Part shown: positions 14,356 through 20,091 of the stretch, one piece after another
Numbering within the stretch: position 1 is the first letter of the stretch
How the letters are laid out: the number at the start of each line of letters is the position of its first letter
Source of the DNA: Oscillospiraceae bacterium
GTDB taxonomy: Bacteria > Bacillota > Clostridia > Oscillospirales > Ruminococcaceae
Reading direction: 5' to 3'
Length of the DNA stretch: 20,091 bases
NCBI GenBank assembly: GCA_030527085.1
Contig: JAUNBN010000003.1
Span: forward strand, 1 to 20,091
The notes under the pieces: generated by a model
Told to the model about the DNA's origin: nothing
Seen by the model: only the letters and a program-made list of their open reading frames with translations
Database searches by the model: none
Made by a program: the position numbers and the translations under genes

Positions 14356-15618
14356 CTATTTGCGCGCATTCCCGTAGATGGGGTATCTCTCGCAGAGGGC
14401 GCGCACCGCGCTTTTTATCTCCCCGGCGGAGTTGTCGTAGTCAAATACGGCCTTGTGGATAAAATGAGCCGTAGCGCGCATGTCGTCCTCGGTAAAGCCG
14501 CGGGAGGTAACGGCCGGACTTCCGAAGCGTATTCCGCTCGTTATGCTCGGAGGCGCAGGGTCGTTTAGCACCGCGTTCTTGTTGGCCGTGATGTTCAGGC
14601 TGTCCAGCCTGAGCTGCAGCTCCAGTCCTGAGATCTCCAGCCCGCGCAAATCCACCAGCATCAGGTGGTTGTCTGTGCCGCCGGAGACGAGCTTGAAGCC
14701 GAGCTTCATGAGCTCGTCGGCCAGCGCCGCGCTGTTGAGTATGATTCTATGCTGGTAGTCCTTGAAGGAGGGCTCGAGCGCCTCCTTGAAGCATACCGCC
14801 TTGGCGGCTATTATGTGCAGCAGCGGCCCGCCCTGCGTTCCGGGGAAGATGGCCTTGTCTATCTTGGCGGCGTGCTCCTCCTTGCAGAGAATTAGTCCGC
14901 CGCGCGGCCCGCGCAGGGTCTTGTGGGTGGTGGAGGTAACAACGTCGGCATAGGGCACCGGGCTCATGTGCTCGCCGCCCGCGACAAGGCCGCAGATGTG
15001 AGCCATATCTACCATAAGGTATGCGCCGCACTCGCGCGCTATGTCGCCGAAGGCCTTGAAGTCCAGGCTGCGCGGGTAGGCCGAGGCTCCGGCTATTATC
15101 ATTTTAGGCCGTTCCTTAAGCGCTATAGCTCGAACCTCGTCGTAGTCTATTCGCTCGTCGGCGCCGATACCGTAGGAAACTATATTGTAGAGCTTGCCGG
15201 AAAAGTTGGCCCTGGAGCCGTGGGTCAGGTGGCCGCCGTGGGAGAGGTTCATGCCCATAACGGTGTCCCCCGGCGAGACCAGCGCGTGGTACACGGCCAT
15301 ATTCGCCTGCGCGCCGGAGTGCGGCTGAACGTTCGCGTGCTCGGCTTCGAAGAGCGCCTTCGCGCGCTCTATGGCAATAGTCTCGACCTCGTCCACATAC
15401 TGGCAGCCGCCGTAGTAGCGCTTGGCGGGGTAGCCCTCGGCGTATTTATTGGTGAGAACGGAGCCCATGGCCGCGAGCACCGCCTCGGAGACGATGTTCT
15501 CGCTGGCTATGAGCTCTATGCCGTAGAGCTGTCTTTCAAGCTCCCTTCTCATTGCCGCGCCCAGCTCGGGGTCGTAGCGGCTTATAAAATCAACAGAACT
15601 AATTGCGCCCTCGCTCAT
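14356..15618 (-). CDS. glyA: Serine hydroxymethyltransferase
   Basis: A 420-residue PLP enzyme that interconverts serine and glycine while charging tetrahydrofolate with one-carbon units. Key blocks: IELIASENIVSEAVL, LTNKYAEGYPAKRYYGG, VQPHSGAQANMAVY, LMVDMAHICGLVAGG, and the PLP-lysine motif DVVTSTTHKTLRGPRGG (Lys about 233). The C-terminal part has the usual GTDNHLMLVDL and GIRFGSPAVTSRGF. An in-frame TTG at 15627 would add three residues but sits only 1 nt after the GAAGGGGA ribosome site; ATG 15618 is better spaced. The length is normal. It has its own promoter (15660-15687) and a member of the shared upstream motif. Confidence 0.96.
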   Translation of the reverse strand: MSEGAISSVDFISRYDPELGAAMRRELERQLYGIELIASENIVSEAVLAAMGSVLTNKYAEGYPAKRYYGGCQYVDEVETIAIERAKALFEAEHANVQPHSGAQANMAVYHALVSPGDTVMGMNLSHGGHLTHGSRANFSGKLYNIVSYGIGADERIDYDEVRAIALKERPKMIIAGASAYPRSLDFKAFGDIARECGAYLMVDMAHICGLVAGGEHMSPVPYADVVTSTTHKTLRGPRGGLILCKEEHAAKIDKAIFPGTQGGPLLHIIAAKAVCFKEALEPSFKDYQHRIILNSAALADELMKLGFKLVSGGTDNHLMLVDLRGLEISGLELQLRLDSLNITANKNAVLNDPAPPSITSGIRFGSPAVTSRGFTEDDMRATAHFIHKAVFDYDNSAGEIKSAVRALCERYPIYGNARK

Positions 15619-15659
15619 TTGTGACAATCCCCTTCATCTTCTCTCTTTATTCCAAACTC

Positions 15660-15687
15660 TATATATAATATATTATCTAAAGCGCAA
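15660..15687 (-). promoter_or_regulatory. glyA: Predicted promoter of glyA
   Basis: On the minus strand: TTGCGC (15682-15687), 16-bp spacer, TATATA (15660-15665), inside an AT-rich run. Several overlapping -10 choices exist, so the register is uncertain by a few bases. Confidence 0.5.
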
Positions 15688-15716
15688 AAGCACCGGAGAA
15701 AAACGACTGGGAGTGC

Positions 15717-15740
15717 CCCTATCGCACGCTTTTCGTTATA
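15717..15740 (-). promoter_or_regulatory. Shared upstream motif at glyA
   Basis: Read toward glyA: ACGAAAAGCGTGCGATAGGG. It fits GAAAA-N4-GCG-ATA-GG and is close to the fucosyltransferase copy (GAAAAACGTGCGGCAGGGG). The conserved GG ends about 30 bp before the predicted -35 box. Its upstream side merges into the palindrome at 15735-15769. Confidence 0.5.
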
Positions 15741-15769
15741 TTCCCCCGCCTTCGGCGGGGGAATATAAC
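15735..15769. repeat. Perfect 16-bp palindrome with CCCCCGCC core
   Basis: Arms 15735-15750 and 15754-15769 are perfectly complementary around TTC. The core CCCCCGCC/GGCGGGGG is shared with 348-390 and 15818-15859, whereas the outer arm (GTTATATT) is unique. It lies in the glyA to nucleoside hydrolase gap. Confidence 0.8.
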
Positions 15770-15798
15770 CCCAAATACCCGCATTAGCCCACTTCCAG

Positions 15799-15885
15799 AC
15801 GGCGGGGCGCGTGATAAAAGCTCTGTTTCCCCCGCCTGGAGGCGGGGGAAACAGAGCTTCCTCGCAAACAAACGGCGGGGCGCGT
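15799..15885. repeat. 14-nt direct repeats flanking a palindrome
   Basis: ACGGCGGGGCGCGT occurs at 15799-15812 and again at 15872-15885, same strand. The palindrome 15818-15859 sits between them. The arrangement could be a tandem repeat unit or the footprint of a small insertion. Confidence 0.65.
15818..15859 (-). terminator. 19-bp palindrome acting as terminator of the nucleoside hydrolase
   Basis: Arms 15818-15836 and 15841-15859 pair perfectly around TGGA. On the minus strand the stem ends in AGCTT followed by TTATC, giving a short T-run 66 nt past the nucleoside hydrolase stop. It has the same GGCGGGG core as the other palindromes. Confidence 0.65.
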
Positions 15886-15924
15886 TTAGATTGCGCAGTT
15901 TTTACAAAGCAGCTCCCCCGCCGC

Positions 15925-16896
15925 TTAAACCAGCGCGTCCAGCCGCTTCATGGCGGCGAGAAACTCTCGCACGAAGGCCTCGCGGTCTACGGTAAAGAGA
16001 ACCTCGGCGTTGCAGTTGACCTCGCGGCCCATTATCTTGCCGATGTAGTTTATGCGGTCTATGACCGTCATGCCCGACGTAAGCTCGCCCGAGGTCTCAA
16101 CGTCCACGCGGCAGTTCTCCGAGCCGAAGACCTCCGGCACGAGCAGGGCCGCTATGGCGCTCGGATCGTGCAGCGTGCAGCCGGGGAAGCCTTCTATCTT
16201 GTAGTGATAGCGGCTGAAATAGTCAATAAGCTCGGCGGCCAGCACCGAGGCTTTGCCGCCCTGCGCGCGCAGCAGCTCGTTCTCCTCGCGCGTCACATAG
16301 GCCTTCTGCGTCGCGTCCAGCCCCGCCATAGTTATAGGCACGCCGGAATTGAAAACCGTTCTCGCGCTCTCGGGGTCGAACCAGATGTTGAACTCCGCCG
16401 CGGGAGTCCAGTTGCCCATCGTGCCGCCGCCCATCATATAGATGCGCTCTATCTTCTCCTTGAGGTCCGGCCTCGCGGTAAAGAGGCAGGCTACATTGGT
16501 ATGCGCGCCCAGCACAACCAGCGTCAGCTCCTCCTCGCTCTCGCTCAGGAGCTTTATAAGCAGCTCGAGCGCGCTCATTTTGACCGGCTCGCAGGCGGGC
16601 TCGGGGAGCTGAGGACCGTCCAGACCGGACTCGCCGTGAACTATCGGCGCGCCTACCTCGCGGTTCGGGCGGCAGACGGGACCCGCCGCGCCGACGGCCA
16701 GAGGTATGTCCGTACGGCCGCAGACCGTGAGCATCTTGAGCGCGTTGCGCGTAACCTTCTCGAGCGTCTGATTGCCCGCGACGGTCGTAACTCCCCTAAC
16801 GTCCAGCTTGTCAGGAGCCGAAAGCGCCCACATGAGCGCCAGCGCGTCATCGTGCCCGGGGTCGCAGTCGATAATAACAGGAATCTTTTTGCTCAT
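15925..16896 (-). CDS. Inosine/uridine-preferring nucleoside hydrolase
   Basis: A 323-residue enzyme that splits ribonucleosides into free base and ribose for salvage. The N-terminal calcium-binding signature is IIDCDPGHDDALAL (Asp10, Asp12, Asp16/17). Further family blocks: VTTVAGNQTLEKVTRNAL, IPLAVGAAGP, VHGESGLDG, VLGAHTNVA, IYMMGGG, EFNIWFDPESAR and, near the C terminus, TLHDPSAIAALL with the metal-binding Asp. The whole length is present and resembles RihA/RihB/RihC; base preference cannot be decided from sequence alone. ATG 16896 follows GAGGTG. It has its own promoter upstream, so it is probably separate from the polysaccharide exporter genes. Confidence 0.93.
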   Translation of the reverse strand: MSKKIPVIIDCDPGHDDALALMWALSAPDKLDVRGVTTVAGNQTLEKVTRNALKMLTVCGRTDIPLAVGAAGPVCRPNREVGAPIVHGESGLDGPQLPEPACEPVKMSALELLIKLLSESEEELTLVVLGAHTNVACLFTARPDLKEKIERIYMMGGGTMGNWTPAAEFNIWFDPESARTVFNSGVPITMAGLDATQKAYVTREENELLRAQGGKASVLAAELIDYFSRYHYKIEGFPGCTLHDPSAIAALLVPEVFGSENCRVDVETSGELTSGMTVIDRINYIGKIMGREVNCNAEVLFTVDREAFVREFLAAMKRLDALV

Positions 16897-16918
16897 TTAA
16901 TTCACCTCGAAAAATTTG

Positions 16919-16946
16919 AATATACTCTCTTGAATGCGGCGCTCAA
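16919..16946 (-). promoter_or_regulatory. Predicted promoter of the nucleoside hydrolase
   Basis: On the minus strand: TTGAGC (16941-16946), 16-bp spacer, TATATT (16919-16924). It falls in the 71-nt gap after the ABC ATPase gene; no terminator is visible before it, so read-through is also possible. Confidence 0.5.
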
Positions 16947-16967
16947 AGCCCACCGCTAATTGCTCTC

Positions 16968-17726
16968 TTAGGCGTTTTTGTAGTGCTCGCATACCGCCAT
17001 GGTATCGCCGTCCTCTTTTATAAGGCCGTGATCTATCCAGATAGCGCGCGTACACATCTCCTCTATCTGATTGGAGTCGTGAGAGACCAGAATAACCGTC
17101 GCGTTATCGGCCATAAGCTCGCGGATGCGGTTCTTGCACTTCTCCTGGAACTTGTAGTCGCCTACGGCCAGCACCTCGTCCACTATAAGAATCTCGGGGC
17201 GGACAACAGTCGCTACGGAGAAGCCCAGCCTCGCCTGCATGCCGCTCGAGAAGTTCTTAACGGGCGTGTCTAGGAAGTCGTGCAGCTCGGAGAACTCGAC
17301 CACCTCCTCAAAGACCTCCTGCATGAACTCCTTGGAATAGCCCAGTATGGAGCCGTTGAGAAAGATGTTCTCGCGCGCCGTGAGGTCGGGGTCGAAGCCC
17401 GCGCCCAGCTCTATCATGGGCGAGAGCGTGCCCTTGACCTCAACACTGCCGCGCGTGGGCTTGAGTATGCCCGCTATTATTTTGAGCATCGTGCTCTTGC
17501 CGCCGCCGTTGAAGCCAATAAGCCCCAGAACCTCGCCGCGGCGCACGTCGAAGGAAACGCCTTTCAGCGCGTAGAAGGATTTGAAAAAGAGCTCATGCTT
17601 GACAAGGCGGACGAAGTATTCCTTGATGCTGTCCACCTTGAGATTGCTCATATTGAACTCCATCGCGACGTCCTTAACGGAGATTACGATATCGCTCTCT
17701 TTTGCTGTCAAAGCTTGCTCGGCCAT
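16968..17726 (-). CDS. Polysaccharide ABC exporter ATPase (TagH/Wzt-like, short form)
   Basis: A 252-residue ATPase that drives export of a lipid-linked glycan through the neighbouring permease. Typical O-antigen/teichoic-acid exporter features: the N-terminal segment SIKEYFVRLVKHELFFKSFYAL before the core, Walker A GFNGGGKST (71-79), LSPMIELGAGFDPDLTAREN, signature NFSSGMQARLGFSVA (159-163 for FSSGM), Walker B ILIVDEVLAVGD and the H-loop VSHD. It ends just after the core fold, with no C-terminal sugar-binding domain like that of long Wzt proteins. Walker A has Gly where most members have Ala (NGAGKST). ATG 17726 lies 8 nt after the permease stop. Confidence 0.92.
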   Translation of the reverse strand: MAEQALTAKESDIVISVKDVAMEFNMSNLKVDSIKEYFVRLVKHELFFKSFYALKGVSFDVRRGEVLGLIGFNGGGKSTMLKIIAGILKPTRGSVEVKGTLSPMIELGAGFDPDLTARENIFLNGSILGYSKEFMQEVFEEVVEFSELHDFLDTPVKNFSSGMQARLGFSVATVVRPEILIVDEVLAVGDYKFQEKCKNRIRELMADNATVILVSHDSNQIEEMCTRAIWIDHGLIKEDGDTMAVCEHYKNA

Positions 17727-17734
17727 ATTAACTC

Positions 17735-18517
17735 CTATACGTTCAAGATGAACTTGTCCTGCCCCTTGCGGAAAATGAAGAGCCCCAGCGCCATAAATAT
17801 TATACCGTAGCCGAAGCCCACCAAAAGCTGCTCCGCGCTCGGCGTCTGCCCGTACATAACAACGGAGCGGAAGGTCTCTACATAAGTTGTCAGCGGGTTC
17901 AGATAGACGATATAGCGAATCCAGCTGCCCTCAACGATAGAAATCGGGTAGATGATGGGCGTCATGTACATCCAGGCGGTGAGCAGCACGGAGTAGAGGT
18001 GCTTTAAGTCGCGGAAGAAGACGCACAGGCAGGAGATGATGAGCGAAAAGCCGCAGGCGAACATCAATTCGCCCACCAGCGGCACAAAGAACAGGAGCAT
18101 CGTCCAGCTGAAGGGTACCTTGTAGATAAGCAGCATGACCACCACGGCCAGCATCGAGAAAATGCAGTTCACAAAGGCGAAGAGCACCTTTTCCATCGGG
18201 AAGAGGTATTTGGGTATATACACCTTTTTTATAAGGGAGCTGGCCTCCACTATCGAGAAGATAGAGCTGCTGGTGGCCTCGTTGAAAAAGGTGAAGAGCG
18301 TCTGTCCCGAAATGAGGTAGAGCGCGAAATTGTCTATCTCAAAACGAAAGACGCGCGAAAAGACCGCGTTTAGAATAAGCACCATCAATATGGGGTTGAG
18401 CATGCTCCAGAGTATGCCCAGCACAGAGCGGCGGTACTTGACCCTGAAATCGCGGGATATTAAATTATAAAGTAAATACTTATATTTATTAAAGGTTTCG
18501 GCATAGGCCTTAAGCAT
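17735..18517 (-). CDS. Polysaccharide ABC exporter permease (ABC-2, TagG/Wzm-like)
   Basis: A 260-residue membrane protein with about six hydrophobic segments. The N-terminal block LLYNLISRDFRVKYRRSVLG followed by ILWSMLNPILMVLILNAVFS is characteristic of ABC-2 permeases that export O-antigen, teichoic acid or capsule. Other family features are the loop SIVEASSLIKKVYIPKYLFP, the segment FFRDLKHLYSVLLTAWMYMTPIIYP and the late YLNPLTTYVETFR. ATG 18517 is preceded by a GGGGGA site, 18 nt after the fucosyltransferase stop. Together with the ATPase it forms a complete exporter. Confidence 0.93.
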   Translation of the reverse strand: MLKAYAETFNKYKYLLYNLISRDFRVKYRRSVLGILWSMLNPILMVLILNAVFSRVFRFEIDNFALYLISGQTLFTFFNEATSSSIFSIVEASSLIKKVYIPKYLFPMEKVLFAFVNCIFSMLAVVVMLLIYKVPFSWTMLLFFVPLVGELMFACGFSLIISCLCVFFRDLKHLYSVLLTAWMYMTPIIYPISIVEGSWIRYIVYLNPLTTYVETFRSVVMYGQTPSAEQLLVGFGYGIIFMALGLFIFRKGQDKFILNV

Positions 18518-18535
18518 AAAGTCCCCCGCTCATTA

Positions 18536-19408
18536 TTAGTCTATATAATTCCAGCCAGCTACGCGCTCAGAATACGGAATCGGCCTTCTTCGCGGCCCGT
18601 AGGCCGGCGCGACGATGGCTTTCGCGTCCCTTGCGAGCCAGGCCGCCCACCAGCTGAAGGAGCTGTTGGCGCAGATTATGTGACGGCAGCGGCTCATCAG
18701 AAGCATATCCTTCCAGGAGTTCTCCCCCGAGTTGATATCGGCAACTGTCACCGCTTCGATCTTAATATTCTCCTTAGCCCACTCGGGCTCGTCCGTAAAT
18801 ACAAACCATTTGAGCGGCGCGCCCGCCTTAGAGCTCACTATATCTGCGGCTTTCTCATAGTAGTCCCGCGTGCAGACGCCGCCGAAGACCTCCTCGTGCT
18901 TCAGGTAGTCCCCGCGCCTTATATGCAGCGCCGCGCTCTCCGAGCTCTCGATTCGGGCGAGCAACTCGAGGTTTTCGCCGTCCTCTAAGGGGGCGAAGGT
19001 AAAATCACGCCTCAGGCTCTCCTCTATCCCCTCGAAATACATCGGGTTCTGCCAGAAGCCGCGCAGTATCACGCCCTCGGCCTCGAATATATCGGGCTCA
19101 AAGCGCGTGGGATAGCTTTCGGCGCGTATGTGGCCGCGCTGTCCGAAGAGCTTTCTGCGCGCTTGGGAGAGAAAATCCCCCGAAATGTCCTCAAGAGAGG
19201 CCAGCTCCTCTTTGCTCGCGAAATCCGGCTTTACAGCCGGAAAACAGCCGAGCGCGTAGCTCCGCGGCGGCCTGTCCTCCCCGGCCTCGTAATCCTCAAA
19301 AAAGCTGAGTTCGGCCTTCACATCGCCCCGTCGGGCCCTTATTGCGCTGTAAAGGGCGTATTGGAACATCTGATTTCCGAGCCCCTCTGAAAAGCTGACT
19401 ACAAGCAT
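18536..19408 (-). CDS. Alpha-1,2-fucosyltransferase-like glycosyltransferase (GT11)
   Basis: A 290-residue GT11-type enzyme; family members move fucose from GDP-fucose to the 2-position of a galactose (or similar) residue. The signatures are VSFSEGLGNQMFQYALYSAI at the N terminus, ALHIRRGDYL (HIRRGDY 162-168, the GDP-fucose-binding motif) and ICANSSFSWWAAWLA near residues 245-260. No signal peptide or membrane segment is seen, so it acts in the cytoplasm on a lipid-linked acceptor. ATG 19408 follows GAGGTGAGCG. It is the first gene of an operon with the ABC exporter and has a good promoter upstream. The exact donor and linkage are inferred from family membership. Confidence 0.92.
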   Translation of the reverse strand: MLVVSFSEGLGNQMFQYALYSAIRARRGDVKAELSFFEDYEAGEDRPPRSYALGCFPAVKPDFASKEELASLEDISGDFLSQARRKLFGQRGHIRAESYPTRFEPDIFEAEGVILRGFWQNPMYFEGIEESLRRDFTFAPLEDGENLELLARIESSESAALHIRRGDYLKHEEVFGGVCTRDYYEKAADIVSSKAGAPLKWFVFTDEPEWAKENIKIEAVTVADINSGENSWKDMLLMSRCRHIICANSSFSWWAAWLARDAKAIVAPAYGPRRRPIPYSERVAGWNYID

Positions 19409-19432
19409 CGCTCACCTCGCGCGTGTCGTAAT

Positions 19433-19461
19433 ATTATAGCCCTTTTGCCCGAGACTGTAAA
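19433..19461 (-). promoter_or_regulatory. Predicted promoter of the fucosyltransferase-exporter operon
   Basis: On the minus strand: TTTACA (19456-19461), 17-bp spacer, consensus TATAAT (19433-19438). The leader is about 18 nt and includes the GAGGTGA ribosome site. Confidence 0.75.
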
Positions 19462-19485
19462 GCCGAAAAGACGCTTTCAGGAACC

Positions 19486-19510
19486 CCCTGCCGCACGTTT
19501 TTCACCCGCT
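19486..19510 (-). promoter_or_regulatory. Shared upstream motif at the fucosyltransferase operon
   Basis: Read toward the gene: GGTGAAAAACGTGCGGCAGG. It fits GAAAA-N4-GCG-GCA-GG. The conserved GG ends 25 bp before the -35 box. It closely resembles the glyA copy. Confidence 0.5.
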
Positions 19511-19598
19511 TTGCCACCGCTCGGGCAAGACGCGCGGACGGCTGAAAGGCAGCAGAGGGGAATTTACACTATGTTAAAATTTAAGTCATACTAAATAC

Positions 19599-19729
19599 AC
19601 GAGTCTTGAGTATACTTCGATTGTACCAAGTTAGCCGCATTACTTAGTACGGTAGCATTATTCCTCCTCATTAACTGTACCCCCTTTAGAGCAGGGCCTT
19701 CGAGCATAGTTTCGAAGGCCTCTTTTCTT
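19599..19729 (+). ncRNA. Candidate small RNA with C-rich single-stranded segment
   Basis: A possible promoter, TTTACA (19563-19568), 18-bp spacer, CATACT (19587-19592), would start an RNA near 19599. It contains a hairpin GTAC-c-AAGT/ACTT-a-GTAC (19623-19631 with 19642-19650), then an unpaired stretch with TTCCTCCTC and TACCCCC, and ends at a strong terminator (19695-19729). No reading frame in it looks coding. The CCUCC segment is complementary to Shine-Dalgarno sites, as in several Gram-positive regulatory sRNAs. The terminator is clear; the RNA itself is inferred. Confidence 0.45.
19695..19729 (+). terminator. Strong intrinsic terminator with no upstream gene
   Basis: GGCCTTCGA (19695-19703) pairs with TCGAAGGCC (19712-19720), followed by TCTTTTCTT (19721-19729). 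The nearest upstream gene is on the opposite strand and points away, so the terminator must end an unrecognised plus-strand transcript. Confidence 0.8.
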
Positions 19730-19833
19730 GTGCGAGGGCCTTAAAGCGTGCTCAGCACTGCAAAGCAGGGAAAAGCGCAGTGTAAGTCTGCCATGCGTTC
19801 CGCCTCGACTATGCGTACTTGGTGTCTACCTCA

Positions 19834-19864
19834 CGCCGAAGGCAGGGGACATTGGCCTTCGGCG
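19834..19864. repeat. Perfect 10-bp palindrome upstream of lexA
   Basis: CGCCGAAGGC (19834-19843), an 11-nt loop, GCCTTCGGCG (19855-19864). Its right arm overlaps the start of the upstream element at 19861. The region 19730-19833 holds a further small inverted repeat (CACTGC/GCAGTG) but nothing else I can name. Confidence 0.6.
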
Positions 19865-19897
19865 GGGAAGATACAGCGAAAAACCAACGCGGTGGGA
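19861..19897 (+). repeat. Upstream element of lexA, copy of a dispersed repeat
   Basis: It begins GGCGGGGAAGATACAGCGAA and ends in ACGCGGTGGGA. It is about 89% identical to 12963-12998 upstream of glnA. Both copies point at the promoter, and in both the conserved GG ends 23-26 bp before the -35 box. Confidence 0.7.
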
Positions 19898-19922
19898 AAT
19901 CGCTCCCATTTCAAAAAATCTC

Positions 19923-19952
19923 TTTACAAAAGCGCAGCGGCTGTGTTAATAT
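19923..19952 (+). promoter_or_regulatory. lexA: Predicted promoter of lexA
   Basis: TTTACA (19923-19928), 18-bp spacer, TAATAT (19947-19952). The SOS box starts 6 bp after the -10 box, over the expected transcript start. Confidence 0.6.
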
Positions 19953-19957
19953 AAACT

Positions 19958-19969
19958 AAACATTTGTTC
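19958..19969 (+). promoter_or_regulatory. LexA-binding SOS box (one-base variant)
   Basis: AAAC-ATTT-GTTC compared with the Gram-positive LexA consensus GAAC-N4-GTTC: one half-site is perfect and the other has one change. Its position between promoter and lexA start fits autorepression. Confidence 0.65.
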
Positions 19970-19996
19970 CAAATGTCTTCTCAGGAGAGGTTCAAT

Positions 19997-20091
19997 ATGA
20001 ACGAAAAGAAAGAACTGCTGTTCCGCTATCTGGTCGAAAACAGCTTCGACACGCCCCCCTCGGTGCGCGAGCTCTGCGCGGCGCTGTCTAT
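19997..20091 (+). CDS. lexA: LexA repressor (N-terminal start, cut by window edge)
   Basis: The first 31 residues are visible: ELLFRYLVENSFDTPPSVRE and then LCAALS. This matches the winged-helix DNA-binding start of LexA (the 'PPSVREI...L' pattern), the SOS repressor that cleaves itself when RecA is activated. The N terminus is a little unusual in having SFDTPPS where most have GYPPS or GFPPS. ATG 19997 follows AGGAGAGG. The SOS-box-like site just upstream supports the call. The catalytic Ser/Lys domain is outside the window. Confidence 0.85.
   Translation, partial: MNEKKELLFRYLVENSFDTPPSVRELCAALS

Noticed and set aside
15901..15930. TTTACA followed by TTAAAC as a plus-strand promoter about 60 bp after a GGCGGGG core
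   Set aside because: The -10 match is poor and it would only transcribe antisense to the nucleoside hydrolase; probably coincidence.
15811..16959. Open frame of 382 codons opposite the nucleoside hydrolase
   Set aside because: It is antisense to a complete, motif-bearing gene, has an Arg/Ala-rich low-complexity product and no ribosome binding site.
19728..19954. Two short plus-strand frames upstream of lexA
   Set aside because: They overlap each other, the palindrome, the upstream element and the lexA promoter, lack ribosome sites and resemble no protein.

Overview
The window looks like a chromosomal stretch of a GC-rich Bacillota (Firmicutes), probably a Clostridia-type bacterium. Supporting evidence: a class III fructose-1,6-bisphosphatase, a GSI-alpha glutamine synthetase with the Bacillus-type Arg62, a Cys-rich DUF1540 protein, a CarD-type regulator, strong Shine-Dalgarno sites, and a lexA gene behind a Gram-positive-type SOS box. 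No tRNA, rRNA, CRISPR array, transposase or phage gene was seen. Most genes use ATA as their main Ile codon despite the high GC.

Layout. 3-296: end of a 23S rRNA pseudouridine synthase. 502-2306: amidohydrolase/deaminase and a GNAT acetyltransferase, overlapping by 4 nt. 2379-4352: fbp, then a terminator. 4425-6989 (minus): a polar amino-acid ABC importer (binding lipoprotein, permease, ATPase) followed by a broken FadR/GntR regulator remnant. 7210-7434: DUF1540 protein, convergent with a CarD-family regulator (7539-8072, minus). 8487-11474: polA and rimI, directly abutting. 11533-12864 (minus): glnA. 13129-13992 (minus): a glycine-rich membrane protein of unknown function, preceded by about 250 nt of highly structured candidate leader RNA. 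14356-15618 (minus): glyA. 15925-16896 (minus): a nucleoside hydrolase with its own promoter. 16968-19408 (minus): an alpha-1,2-fucosyltransferase-like GT11 enzyme plus a two-gene polysaccharide ABC exporter, probably for a fucosylated surface glycan. 19409-19996: a rich intergenic region with two divergent promoters and a possible small RNA. 19997-20091: start of lexA.

Most interesting points. (1) Four predicted promoters (glnA, glyA, fucT-like, lexA) share an upstream element, GAAAA-N4/6-GCG-RYR-GG. It has the same orientation each time and lies 23-30 bp upstream of the -35 box. The glnA and lexA copies belong to a 36/37-nt repeat, about 89% identical. (2) The leader between glyA and the membrane protein gene contains several long-range perfect helices, and this gene uses ATC rather than ATA for Ile, unlike its neighbours. 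(3) Several intergenic palindromes share a CCCCGCC/GGCGGGG core but have different, still perfectly complementary arms. All of this is read by eye; no alignment, folding or database search was run.
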